Below are positions 22,700-36,430 of a DNA stretch of 64,000 nt, in pieces. The notes under the pieces are model-generated. The model worked only from the letters and a program-made list of their open reading frames with translations. It searched no databases and was not told the origin of the DNA. This stretch comes from Moringa oleifera. Taxonomy: Eukaryota; Streptophyta; Magnoliopsida; Brassicales; Moringaceae. The stretch covers positions 52,501 through 116,500 of the forward strand of contig JAJFZO010000853.1 of the NCBI GenBank assembly GCA_021397835.1. The letters run 5' to 3'. The first letter of the stretch is position 1. Each line of letters begins with the position of its first letter. The position numbers and the translations under genes are program-made.

Positions 22700-25110
22700 T
22701 AATGATCTGGGATGTGCCTAGACAAACTCGACGGTGTTGGTGGCGAAGCTAACGATGGTGCATGCTACGCGACGGCCAAATCACTAGGGGGATTTTGAGT
22801 ATGCGGAGACCTTCGTCGCATGCCTTCCAGGCGACGGAAGCGGGGCTAGATCCCGACGCCCAGGCTTGCCTTGGCGGACTCGTTGCGCACCACGATCGAT
22901 GACACGATCGTCGGGCGTTAGCAATGATTGAGCACACGGCCAGCCTGGGCAAGGCGTGACACCCCTGCTGCCAAGGCCTCATCGGTGGGAAAAACGTGGG
23001 CAACGAAATGAGAAAAATCGTGGGATAATGAGCTGGGATGTGCCTAGACAAACTCGACAGTGTGGGCGGCGAAGCTAGCGATCATGCATGCTACGCGAGG
23101 GCCAAATCGTTGTGGGGATTTTGAGCATGCGGAGTGCTTCGTTGTAGGCCCTCGAAGCGACGGATGCGAGGCTGGATCCCGACGCCCAAGCTTGCCTTGG
23201 CGGACTCGTTGCACAGCGCGATCGACGACACTATCGTTGGGCGTTACCAATGAGGGAGCCATACGGCCAGCCTGGGTAAGGCGTGACACCCCTGTTGCCA
23301 AGGCCTCAGCTGTGGGAAAAACATGGGAAACGAAATCAGAAAGATCATGGGATAATGAGCTGGGATGTGGATAGACAAACTCGACGGTGTTGGTGGCGAA
23401 GCTAACGATGATGGATGCTACGCGAGGGCCAAATCGCTTGGGGGATTTTGAGCATGCGGAGTGCTTCGTCGCATTCCTTCTAGGAGACGGATGCGGGGCT
23501 AGATCCCGACGCCTAGGCTTGACTTGGCGGACTCATTGCGCAGCGCGATCGACGACACGATCGTCAGCAGTTAGCATTGAGCGAGCCATATGGCCAGCCT
23601 GGGCAAGGCGTGACACAGCTGCTGCCAAGGGCTCATCGGTCGGAAAAACGTGGGCAACAAAATGAGAAAAATCGTGGGATAATGAGCTGGGATGTGGCTA
23701 CACAAGCTCGACGGTGTGGGCGGCGCAGCTAATGATGAAGCATGCTACGCGAGGACCAAATCGCTGGGGTGATTTTGAGTATGCGGAGTGCTTCGTCGCA
23801 GGCCCTCGATGCGGAGGATGCGGGGCTGCATACCGACGCCCAGGCTTGCCTGGACGGACTCGTTGCGCACCGCGATTGATGACATGATCATCGAGCGTTA
23901 CCAATGAGGGAGCCACATGGCCAGCCTGGGCAAGGCGTGACACCCCTGCTGCCAAGGCCTCATCGGTGGGAAAAACATGGGCAACGAAATGAGAAAAATC
24001 GTGGGATAATGAGCTTGGATGTGGCTAGAAAAGCTCGACAGTGTGGGCGGCGCAGCTAATGATGATGCATGCTACGCGAGGGGCCAAATCGCTGGGGTGA
24101 TTTTGAGTATGCGGAGTGCTTTGTCGCAGGCCCTCGATGCGGCAAATGCGGGGCTACATCCCGACGCCCAGGCTTGCCTAGGCAGACTCGTTGTGCACCA
24201 CGATCGACGACACAATCGTCGGCCATTAGCAATGAGTGAGCCACACGGTCAGCCTAGGCAAGGCGTGACACCCCTGCTGCCAAGGCCTCATCGGTTGGAA
24301 AAACGTGGGCAGCGAAATGAGAAAAATCGTGGGATAATGATCTGGGATGTGCCTAGACAAACTCGACGGTGTTGGTGGCGAAGCTAACGATGGTGCATGC
24401 TACGCGATGGCTAAATCGCTGGGGGGATTTTGAGCATGCAGAGAGCTTCGTCGCATGCCTTCCAAGCGACGGATGCGGGGCTAGATCCCGACGCCCAGGC
24501 TTGCCTTGGCGGACTCGTTGCGCAGCGCAATCGACGACACGATCGTCAGCAGTTAGCATTGAGCGAGCCATATGGCCAGCCTGGGCAAGGCGTGACACAC
24601 CTGTTGCCAAGGGCTCATCGGTGGGAAAAACGTGGGCAACAAAATGAGAAAAATCGTGGGATAATGAGCTGGGATGTGGCTACACAAGCTCGACGGTGTG
24701 GGCGGCTCAGCTAATGATCATGCATGCTACGCGAGGGCTAAATCGCTGGGGTGATTTTTAGTATACGGAGTGCTTCGTCCTAGGCCCTCGAGGCGACGGA
24801 TGCGGGGCTGCATCCCGACGCCCAGGCTTGCCTTGGCGGACTCGTTGCGCACCACGATGACGACACGATCGTTGGCCATTAGCAATGAGTGAGCCACATG
24901 GCCATCCTGGGCAAGGCGTGACACCCCTGCTGGCAAGGCCTCATCGGTGGGAAAAACGTGGGAACCGAAATGAGAAAAATTGTGGGATAATGAGCTAGGA
25001 TGTGCCTAGACAAACTCGACGGTGTGGGCGGCGAAGCTAATGATGACGCATGCTAGGCTTGGGCCAAATCGCTGGGGGGATTTTGAGCATGCGGAGTGCT
25101 TCGTCGCAGG
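22700..25110. repeat. 9-unit higher-order repeat, copy 2 (incomplete)
   Basis: This block follows copy 1 unit for unit for about seven units. The match ends inside the unit at 25006-25327, whose first part still aligns with copy 1 (gatgacgcatgctaggc, at 22097 and 25040) while its second part switches to another monomer type. The break point is near 25105. Confidence 0.8.
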
Positions 25111-28100
25111 CCCTCGATGCGGCAGATGCGGGGCTGCATCCCGACGCCCAGGCTTGCCTAGGCAGACTCGTTGTGCACCACGATCGACGACACAATCGTC
25201 GACCATTAGAAATGAGTGAGCCACACGGCCAGCCTGGGCAAGGCGTGACACCCCTGCTGCCAAGGCCTCATCGGTGGGAAAAACGTGGGCAACAAAATGA
25301 GAAAAATCGTGGGATAATGATCTGGGATGTGCCTAGACAAACACGACGGTGTTGGTGGCGAAGCTAACGATGGTGCATGCTACGCGACGGCCAAATCGCT
25401 GGTAGGATTTTGAGCATGCAGAGAGCTTCGTCGCATGCCTTCCAAGCGACGGATGCGGGAATTAATCCCGACGCCCAGGCTTGCCTTGGCGGACTCATTG
25501 CGCAGCGCGATCGATGACACGATCGTCAGCAGTTAGCATTGAGCGAGCCATATGGCCAGCCTGGGCAAGGCGTGACACACCTACGACCAAGGGCTCATCG
25601 GTGGGAAAACGTGGGCAACAAAATGAGAAAAATCGTGGGATAATGAGCTGGGATGTGGCTACACAAGCTCGACGGTGTGGGCGGCTCAGCTAATGATCAT
25701 GCATGCTACGCGAGGGCTAAATCGCTGGGGTGATTTTTAGTATGCGGAGTGCTTCGCCCTAGGCCCTCGAGGCAACGGATGCGGGGCTTCATCCCGACGC
25801 CCAGGCTTGCCTAGGCGGACTTGTTGCGCACCACGATCGACGACACAATCATCGGCCATTAGCAATGAGTGAGCCACACGGCCAGCCTGGGCAAGGCGTG
25901 ACACCCCTGCTGGCAAGGCCTCATCGGTGGGAAAAACGTGGGAACCGAAATGAGAAAAATCGTGGGATAATGAGCTGGGATGTGCCTAGACAAACTCGAC
26001 AGTGTGGGTGGCGAAGCTAACGATCATGCATGCTACGCGAGGGCCAAATCGCTGGGGGGATTTTGAGCATGCGGAGTGCTTCGTCGCAGGCCCTCGATGC
26101 GGCAGATGCGGGGCTGCATCCAGACGCCCAGGCTTGCCTAGGCAGACTCGTTGCGCACCACGATCGACGACACAATCGTCGACCATTAGAAATGAGTGAG
26201 CCACACGGCCAGCCTGGGCAAGGCGTGACACCCCTGCTGCCAAGGCCTCATCGGTGGGAAAAACATGGGCAACAAAATGAGAAAAATCGTGGGATAATGA
26301 TTTGGGATGTGCCTAGACAAACTCGACGGTGTTGGTGGCGAAGCTAACGATGGTGCATGCTACGCGACGGCCAAATCGCTGGGGGGATTTTGAGCATGCA
26401 GAGAGCTTCGTCGCATGCCTTCCAAGTGACGGATGCGGGGCTAGATCCCGACGCCCAGGCTTGCCTTGGCGGACTCGTTGCGCAGCGCGATCGATGACAC
26501 GATCGTCAGCAGTTAGCATTGAGCGAGCCATATGGCCAGCCTGGGCAAGGCGTGACACACCTACTGCCAAGGGCTCATCGGTGGGAAAAACGTGGGCAAC
26601 AAAATGAGAAAAATCGTGGGATAATGAGCTGGGATGTGGCTACACAAGCTCGACGGTGTGGGCGGCGCAGCTAATGATCATGCATGCTACGCGAGGGCAA
26701 AATCGCTGGGGTGATTTTTAGTATGCGGAGTGCTTCGTCCCAGGCCCTCAAGGCGATGGATGCGGGGCTGCATCCCGACGCCCAGGCTTGCCTTGGCGGA
26801 CTCGTTGCGCACCACGATCGACGACACGATCGTCGGCCGTTAGCAATGAGTGAGCCACACGGCCATCCTGGGCAAGGCGTGACACCCCTGCTGGCAAGGC
26901 CTCATCGGTGGGAAAAACGTGGGAACCGAAATGAGAAAAATCGTGGGATAATGAGCTGGGATGTGCCTAGGCAAACTCAACGGTGTGGGCGGCGAAGCTA
27001 ATGATGACGCATGCTAGGCGAGGGCCAAATCGCTGGGGGGATTTTGAGCATGCGGAGTGCTTCGTCGCAGGCGCTTGAGGCGACGGAAGCGGGGCTAGAT
27101 CCCGACGCCCAGGCTTGCCTTGGCGGACTCGTTGCGCAGCGCGGTCGACGACACGATCGTCGGCAGTTAGCAATGAACGAGCCATATGGCCAGCCTGGGC
27201 AAGGCGTGACACACCTGCTGCCAAGGGCTCATCGGTGGGAAAAACGTGGGCAACGAAATGAGAAAAATCGTGGGATAAAGAGCTTGGATGTGGCTACACA
27301 AGCTCGACGGTGTGGGCGGCGCAGCTAATGATGATGCATGCTACGCGATTGGCCAAATCGCTGGGGTGATTTTGAGTATGCGGAGTGCTTCGTCGCAGGC
27401 CCTCGATGCAGCGAATGTGGGGCTGCATCCCGACGCTCAGGCTTGCCTTGGCAGACTCGTTGCGCACCATAATCGACGATACAATCGTCGGCCATTAGCA
27501 ATGAGTGAGCCACACGGTCAGCCTAGGCAAGGCGTGACACCCCTGCTGCCAAGGCCTCATCGGTCGGAAAAACGTGGGCAACGAAATGAGAAAAATCGTG
27601 GGATAATGATCTGGGATGTGCCTAGACAAACTCGACGGTGTTGGTGGCGAAGCTAACGATGGTGCATGCTACGTGACGGCTAAATCGCTGGGGGGATTTT
27701 GAGCATGCAGAGAGCTTCGTCGCATGCCTTCCAAGCGACGGATGCGGGGCTAGATCCCGACGCCCAGGCTTGCCTTGGCGGACTCGTTGCGCAGCGCGAT
27801 CGACGACACGATCGTCAGCAGTTAGCATTGAGCGAGCCATATGGCCAGCCTGGGCAAGGAGTGACACACCTGCTGCCAAGGGCTCATCGGTGGGAAAAAC
27901 GTGGGCAACAAAATGAGAAAAATCGTGGGACAATGAGCTGAGATGTGGCTACACAAGCTCGACGGTGTGGGCGGCGCAGCTAATGATCATGCATGCTACG
28001 CGAGGGCTAAATCGCTGGGGTGATTTTTAGTATACGGAGTGCTTCGTCCTAGGCCCTCGAGGCGACGGATGCGGGGCTGCATCCCGACGCCCAGGCTTGC

Positions 28101-28920
28101 CTTGGCGGACTCGTTGCGCACCACGATCGACGACACGATCGTCGGCCATTAGCAATGAGTGAGCCACATGGCCATCCTGGGCAAGGCGTGACACCCCTGC
28201 TGGCAAGGCCTCATCGGTGGGAAAAACGTGGGAACCGAAATGAGAAAATTTGTGGGATAATGAGCTAGGATGTGCCTAGACAAACTCGACGGTGTGGGCG
28301 GCGAAGCTAATGATGACGCATGCTAGGCTTGGGCCAAATCGCTGGGGGGATTTTGAGCATGCGGAGTGCTTCGTCGCAGGCCCTCGAGGCGACGGAAGCG
28401 GGGCTAGATCCCGACGCCCAGGCTTGCCTTGGCGGACTCGTTGCGCAGCGTGATCGATGACACGATCGTCAGCAGTTAGCATTGAGCGAGCCATATGGCC
28501 AGCCTGGGCAAGGCGTGACACACCTACTGCCAAGGGCTCATCGGTGGGAAAAACGTGGGCAACAAAATGAGAAAAATCGTGGGATAATGAGCTGGGATGT
28601 GGCTACACAAGCTCGACGGTGTGGGCGGCGCAGCTAATGATCATGCATGCTACGCGAGGGCTAAATCGCTGGGGTGATTTTTAGTATACGGAGTGCTTCG
28701 TCCTAGGCCCTCGAGGCGACGGATGCGGGGCTGCATCCCGACGCCCAGGCTTGCCTTGGCGGACTCGTTGCGCACCACGATCGACGACACGATCGTCGGC
28801 CATTAGCAATGAGTGAGCCACACGGCCATCCTGGGCAAGGCGTGACACCCCTGCTGGCAAGGCCTCATCGGTGGGAAAAACATGGGAACCGAAATGAGAA
28901 AAATCGTGGGATAATGAGTT
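24353..28920. repeat. Mixed 3-unit and 4-unit higher-order zone
   Basis: A run of monomer types recurs: one with gatggtgcatgc and gcatgccttccaagcgacgg (from about 24353, 25333, 26313 and 27622); one with gatttttagtat (24690, 25670, 26650, 27950, 28600); one with gatgacgcatgctagg; and one with gcgcagctaatgatgatgc and caccacgatcgacg. Where all four are present the period is about 1,309 bp (26313 to 27622). Where the third and fourth are fused into one chimeric monomer it is about 980 bp (24353 to 25333 to 26313). The block overlaps the end of the 9-unit copy 2. Confidence 0.8.
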
Positions 28921-31900
28921 GGGATGTGCCTAGACAAACTCGACGGTGTGGGTGGTGAAGCTAATGATGACGCATGCTAGGCGAGGGCCAAATCGTTGGG
29001 GGGATTTTGAGCATGCGGAGTGCTTCGTTGTAGGCCCTCGAGGCGACGGATGCGAGGCTGGATCACGTCACCCAAGCCTGCCTTGACGGACTTGTTGCGC
29101 AGCGCGATCGATGACACGATCGTCGGGCGTTACCAATGAGGTAGCCACACGGCCAGCCTGGGCAAGGCGTGACACCCCTGCTGCCAAGGGCTTATCGGTG
29201 GGAAAAACGTGGGCAACGAAATGAGAAAAATCGTGGGATAATGAGCTGGGATGTGGATAGACAAGCTCGACATTGTTGGTGGAGAAGCTAACGATGATGC
29301 ATGCTACGCGAGGGCCAAATCGCTGGGGGGATTTTGAGCTTGTGGAGAGCTTCGTCGCATGCCTTCCAGGCGACGGAAGCGGGGCTAGATCCCGACGCCC
29401 AGGCTTGCCTTGGCGGACTCGTTGCGCAGCGCGATCGACGACACGATCGTTGGCAGTTAGCAATGAGCGAGCCATATGGCCAGCCTGGGCAAGGCGTGAC
29501 ACACCTGCTGCCAAGGGCTCATCGGTGGGAAAAACATGGGCAACGAAATGAGAGAAATTGTGGGATAATGAGCTGGTATGTGGCTACATAAGCTCGACGG
29601 TGTGAGCGGCGAAGCTAATGATGATGCATGCTACGCGAGGGCCAAATCACTGGGGTTATTTTTAGTATGCAGAGTGCTTCATCGCAGGCCCTCGATGCGG
29701 CGGATGCGGGGCTGCATCTCGATGCCCAGGCTTGCCTAGGCGGACTCGTTTCGCACCACGATCGATGACACGATCGTCGGGCGTTAGCAATGATTGAGCA
29801 CACGACCAGCCTGGGCAAGGCGTGACACCTCTGCTGTCAAGGCCTCATCGGTGGGAAAAACGTGGGCAACGAAATGAGAAAAATCGTGGGATAATGAGCT
29901 GGTAAGTGCCTAGACAAACTCGACAGTGTGGGCGGCGAAGCTAACGATCATGCATGCTACATGAGGGCCAAATCGCTGTGGGGATTTTGAGCATGCGGAG
30001 TGCTTTGTTGCAGGCCCTCGAGGCGACGGATGCTAGGCTGGATCTCGACGTCCAAGCTTGCCTTGGCGGACTCGTTGCGCAGCGCGATCGACGACACGTT
30101 CGTCGGGGTTTACCAATGAGGGAGCCACAGGGCCAGCCTGGGCAAGGCGTAACACCCCTGCTGCCAAGGCCTCATCGGTGGGAAAAACGTGGGCAACGAA
30201 ATGAGAAAAATCGTGGGATAATGAGCTGGGATGTTGATAGACAAACTCGACGGTGTTGGTGGCGAAGCTAACGATGATGCATGCTACGCGAGGGCCAAAT
30301 CGCTGGGGGGATTTTGAGCATGCAGACTGTTTCGTCGCAGGCCATCGAGGCGACGGATGCGAGGTTGGATCCCGACACCCAAGCTTGCCTTGGTGGACTC
30401 GTTGCACAGCGCGATCGACAACACTGTCGTCGGGCGTTACCAATGAGGGAGCCATACGGCCAGCCTGGGCAAGGCGTGACACCCCTGCTGCCAAGGCCTC
30501 ATCAGTGGGAAAAACGTGGGCAACGAAATGAGAAAAATCGTGGGATAATGAGCTGAGATGTGGATAGACAAACTCGACGGTGTTGGTGGCGAAGCTAACG
30601 ATGATGGATGCTACACGAGGGCCAAATCGCTGTGGTGATTTTGAGTATGCGGAGTGCTTCGTCGCAGGCCCTCGATGCGGCGAATGCGGGGCTGCATCCC
30701 GACGCCCAGGCTTGCCTGGGCGGACTCGTTGCGCACCGCGATCGACGACATAATCGTCGGCCGTTAGCAATGAGTGAGCCACACGGCCATCCTGGGCAAG
30801 GCGTGACACCCCTGCTGGCAAGGCCTCATCGGTGGGAAAAATGTGGGAACCGAAATGAGAAAAATCGTGGGATAATGAGCTGGGATGTGCCTAGACAAAC
30901 TCGACGGTGTGGGTGGTGAAGCTAATGATGACGCATGCTAGGCGAGGGCCAAATCGCTGGGGGGATTTTGAGCATGCGGAGTGCTTCGTTGCAGGCCCTC
31001 GAGGCGACGGATGCGAGGCTGGATCACGTCACCCAAGCCTGCCTTGGCGGACTCGTTGCGCACCGCGATCGATGACACGATCGTCGGGCGTTACCAATGA
31101 GGTAGCCACACGGCCAGCCTGGGCAAGGCGTGACACCCCTGCTGCCAAGGGCTCATCGGTGGGAAAAACGTGGGCAACGAAATGAGAAAAATCGTGGGAT
31201 AATGAGCTGGGATGTGGATAGACAAGCTCGACGTTGTTGGTGGAGAAGCTAACGATGATGCATGCTACGCGAGGGCCAAATCGCTGGGGGGATTTTGAGC
31301 TTGCGGAGAGCTTCGTCGCATGCCTTCCAGGCGACGGAAGCGGGGCTAGATCCCGACGCCTAGGCTTGCCTTGGCGGACTCGTTGCGCAGCGCGATCGAC
31401 GACACGATCGTTGGCAGTTAGCAATGAGCGAGCCATATGGCCAGCCTGGGCAAGGCGTGACACACCTGCTGCCAAGGGCTCATCGGTGGAAAAAACGTGG
31501 GCAACGAAATGAGAGAAATTGTGGGATAATGAGCTGGTATGTGGCTACATAAGCTCGACGGTGTGAGCGGCGAAGCTAATGATAACGCATGCTAGGCGAG
31601 GGCCAAATCGCTGGGGGGATTTTGAGCATGCGGAGTGCTTCGTCGCAGGCCCTCGAGGCGACGGATGCGAGGCCGGATCACGTCACCCAAGCCTGCCTTG
31701 GCGGACTCGTTGCGCAGCGCGATCGATGACACGATCGTCGGGCGTTACCAATGAGGTAGCCACACGGCTAGCCTGGGCAAGGCGTGACACCCCTGCTGCC
31801 AAGGGCTCATCGGTGGGAAAAACGTGGGCAACGAAATGAGAAAAATCGTGGGATAATGAGCTGGGATGTGGATAGACAAGCTCGACGTTGTTGGTGGAGA

Positions 31901-34900
31901 AGCTAACGATGATGCATGCTACGCGAGGGCCAAATCGCTGGGGGGATTTTGAGCTTGCGGAGTGCTTCGTCGCATGCCTTCCAGGCGATGGAAGCGGGGC
32001 TAGATCCCGACGCCCAGGCTTGCCTTGGCGGACTTGTTGCGCAGCGCGATCGACGACACGATTGTCGACAGTTAGCAATGAGTGAGCCACACGGCCATCC
32101 TGGGCAAGTTGTGACACCCCTGCTGGCAAGGCCTCATCGGTGGGAAAAACGTGGGCAACAAAATGAGAAAAATCGTGGGATAATGAGCTGGGATGTGGAT
32201 AGACAAGCTCGACGGTGTTGGTGGCGAAGCTAACGATGACGCATGCTAAGCGAGGGCCAAATCGCTGGGGGGATTTTGAGCTTGCGGAGTGATTCGTCGC
32301 ATGCCTTCCAGGCGACGGAAGCGAGGCTAGATCCCGACGACCAGGCTTGCCTTGGCGGACTCGTTGCGCAGCGCGATCGACGACACGATCGTCGACAGTT
32401 AGCAATGAGCGAGCCATATGGCCAGCCTGGGCAAGGCGTGACACACCTGCTGCCAAGGGCTCATCGGTGGGAAAAACGTGGGCAACGAAATGAGAAAAAT
32501 CATGGGATAATGATCTTGGATGTGGCTACACAAGCTCGACGGTGTGGGCGGCGCAGCTAATGATGATGCATGTTACGCGAGGGGCCAAATCGCTGGGGTG
32601 ATTTTGAGTATGCGGAGTGCTTCGTCACAGGCCCACGATGCGGTGGATGCGGGGCTGCATGCCGACGCCCAGGCTTGCCTAGGCAGACTAGTTGCGCACC
32701 ACGATCGACGACACAATCGTCGGCCGTTAGTAATGAGTGAGCCACACGGCCAGCCTGGGTAAGGCGTGACACCCCTGCTGCCAAGGCCTCATCGGTGGGA
32801 AAAACGTGGGCAACGAAATGAGAAAAATCGTGGGATAATGAGCTGGGATGTGGATAGACAAACTTGACGGTGCTGGTGGCGAAGCTAACGATGATGCATG
32901 CCACACGACGGCCAAATCGCTGGGGGGTTTTGAGCATGCCGAGTGCTTCGTCGCATGCCTTCCAAGTGACAGATGCGGGGCTAAATCCCGATGCCCAGGC
33001 TTGCCTTGGCGGACTTGTTGCGCAGCGTGATCGACGACACGATCATCAGCAGTTAGCATTGAGCGAGCTATATGGCCAGCCTAGGCAAGGCGTGACACAC
33101 CTGCTGCCAAGGGCTTATCGGTGGGAAAAACGTGGGCAACAAAATGAGAAAAATCGTGGGATAATGAGCTGGGATGTGGCTACACAATCTCGACGGTGTT
33201 GGCGGCGTAGCTAATGATGATGCATGGTACACCAGGGCCAAATCGCTGGGGGGATTTTGAGCTTGCAGAGTGCTTCGTCGCATGCCTTCCAGGCGACGAA
33301 AGCGGGACTAGATCCCGACGCCCAGGCTTGCCTTGGCGGACTCGTTGCGCAGCACGATCGATGACACGATCGTCGGCCGTTAGCAATGAATGAGCCACAC
33401 GGCCAGCCTGGGCAAGGCATGACACCCCTGCTGCCAAGGCCTCATCGGTGGGAAAAACGTGGGCAACGAAATGAGAAAAATCGTGGGATAATGATCTGGG
33501 ATGTACCCAGACAAACTCGACGGTGTTGGTGGCGAAGCTTATGATGATGCATGCTACGCGAGGGCCAAATCACTGAGGTGATTTTTAGTACGCAGAGTGC
33601 TTCGTCGCAGGCCCTCGAGGCGATGGATGCGGGGCTGCATCCCGACGCCCAGGCTTGCCTCGGCGGACTCGTTGCGCACTGCTATCGATGACACGATCGT
33701 CGGCCGTTAGCAATGATTGAGCACACGGCCAGCCTGGGCAAGGCGTGACACCTCTGCTGTCAAGGCCTCATCGGTGGGAAAAACGTGGGCAACGAAATGA
33801 GAAAAATCGTGGGATAATGAGCTGGTAAGTGCCTAGACAAACTCGACAGTGTGGGCGGCGAAGCTAACGATGATGCATGCTACGCGAGGGCCAAATCGCT
33901 GGGGGGATTTTGAGCATGCAGACTGTTTCGTCGCAGGCCATCGAGGCGACGGATGCGAGGCTGGATCCCGACACCCAAGCTTGCCTTGGTGGACTCGTTG
34001 CACAGCGCAATCGACAACACTATCGTCGGGCGTTACCAATGAGGGAGCCATACGGCCAGCCTGGGCAAGGCGTGACACCCCTGCTGCCAAGGCCTCATCG
34101 GTGGGAAAAATGTGGGCAACGAAATGAGAAAAATCGTGGGATAATGAGCTGGGATGTGGATAGACAAACTCGATGGTGTTGGTGGCGAAGCTAACGATGA
34201 TGGATGCTACACGAGGGCCAAATCGCTGGGGTGATTTTGAGTATGCGGAGAGCTTCGTCGCAGGCCCTCGATGCGGCGAATGCGGGGCTGCATCCCGACG
34301 CCCAGGCTTGCCTGGGCGGACTCATTGCGCACTGCGATCGACGACACAATCGTCGGCCGTTAGCAATGAGTGAGCCACACGGCTATCCTGGGCAAGGCGT
34401 GACACCCCTGCTGGCAAGGCCTCATCGGTGGGAAAAATGTGGGAACCGAAATGAGAAAAATCGTGGGATAATGAGTTGGGATGTGCCTAGACAAACTCGA
34501 CGGTGTGGGTGGTGAAGCTAATGATGACGCATGCTAGGCGAGGGCCAAATCGCTGGGGGGATTTTGACCATGCGGAGTGCTTCGTCGCAGGCCCTCGAGG
34601 CGACGGATGCGAAGCTGGATCACGTCACCCAAGCCTGCCTTGGCGGACTCGTTACGCAGCGCGATCAATGACACGATCGTCGGGCGTTACCAATGAGGTA
34701 GCCACACGGCTAGCCTGGGCAAGGCGTGACACCCCTTTTGCCAAGGGCTCATCGGTGGGAAAAACGTGGGCAACGAAATGAGAAAAATCGTGGGATAATG
34801 AGCTGGGATGTGGATAGACAAGCTCGACGTTGTTGGTGGCGAAGCTAACGATGATGCATGCTACGCGAGGGCCAAATCACTGGGGGGATTTTGAGCTTGC

Positions 34901-36430
34901 GGAGTGCTTCGTCGCATGCCTCCCAGGCGACGGAAGCGGGGCTAGATCCCGACGCCCAGGCTTGCCTTGGCGGACTCGTTGCGCAGCGCGATCGACGACA
35001 CGATCATCGACAGTTAGCAATGAGCGAGCCATACGGCCATCCTGGGCAAGGCGTGACACACCTGCTGCCAAGGGCTCATCGGTGGGAAAAACGTGGGCAA
35101 CGAAATGAGAAAAATCGTGGGATAATGAGCTGGGATGTGGATAGACAAGCTCGACGGTGTTGGTGGCGAAGCTAACGATGATGCATGCTACGCGAGGGCC
35201 AAATCGCTGGGGGGATTTTGAGCTTGCGGAGTGCTTCGTCGCATGCCTTCCAGGCGACGGAAGCGGGGCTAGATCCCGACGACCAGGCTTGCCTTGGCGG
35301 ACTCGTTGTGCAGCACGATCGACGACACGATCGTCGACAGTTAGCAATGAGCGAGCCATATGGCCAGCCTGGGCATGGCGTGACACACCTGCTGCCAAGG
35401 GCTCATTGGTGGGAAAAACGTGGGCAACGAAATGAGAAAAATCGTGGGATAATGAGCTTGGATGTGGCTACACAAGCTCGACGGTGTGGGCGGCGAAGCT
35501 AATGATGATGCATGTTACGCGAGGGGCCAAATCGCTGGGGTGATTTTGAGTATGCGGAGTGCTTCGTCACAGGCCCATGATGCGGTGGATGCGGGGCTGC
35601 ATCCCGACGCCCAGGCTTGCCTAGGCAGACTAGTTGCGCACCACGATCGACGACACAATCGTCGGCCGTTAGTAATGAGTGAGCCACACGGCCAGCCTGG
35701 GTAAGGCGTGACACCCCTGCTGCCAAGGCCTCATCGGTGGGAAAAACGTGAGCAACGAAATGAGAAAAATCGTGGGATAATGAGCTGGGATGTGGATAGA
35801 CAAACTTGACGGTGCTGGTGGCGAAGCTAACGATGATGCATGCTACACGACGGCCAAATCGCTGGGGGGTTTTGAGCATGCCGAGTGCTTCGTCGCATGC
35901 CTTCCAAGTGACGGATGTGGGGCTAAATCCCGACGCCCAGGCTTGCCTTGGCGGACTTGTTGCGTAGCGCGATCGACGACACGATCATCAGCAGTTAGCA
36001 TTGAGCGAGCTATATGGCCAGCCTGGGCAAGGCATGACACACCTGCTGCCAAGGGCTTATCGGTGGGAAAAACGTGGGCAACAAAATGAGAAAAATCGTG
36101 GGATAATGAGCTGGGATGTGGCTACACAAGCTCGACAGTGTAGGCGGCGCAGCTAATGATGATGCATGGTACACCAGGGCCAAATCGCTGGGGGGATTTT
36201 GAGTTTGCAGAGTGCTTCGTCGCATGCCTTCCAGGCGACGAAAGCGAGACTAGATCCCGACGCCTAAGCTTGCCTTGGCGGACTCGTTGCGCAGCGCGAT
36301 CGATGACACGATCGTCGGCCGTTAGCAATGAATGAGCCACACGGCCAGCCTGGGCAAGGCATGACACCCCTGCTGCCAAGGCCTCATCGGTGGGAAAAAC
36401 GTGGGCAACGAAATGAGAAAAATCGTGGGA
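28921..36430. repeat. 327-bp array, mosaic of nested segmental duplications
   Basis: Three overlapping duplications are recognisable by private variants. About 29210-29600 matches 31172-31560 (offset 1,961 bp, marker gttggtggagaagc). About 30260-31200 matches 33856-34800 (offset 3,596 bp, marker gcatgcagactgtttcg). About 31570-33713 matches 34510-36655 (offset 2,942 bp, markers gcccacgatgcggtgg or gcccatgatgcggtgg, gcatggtacaccagg and tacccagac). Each offset is within a few bases of a multiple of 327. No gene or insertion is seen. Confidence 0.8.
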
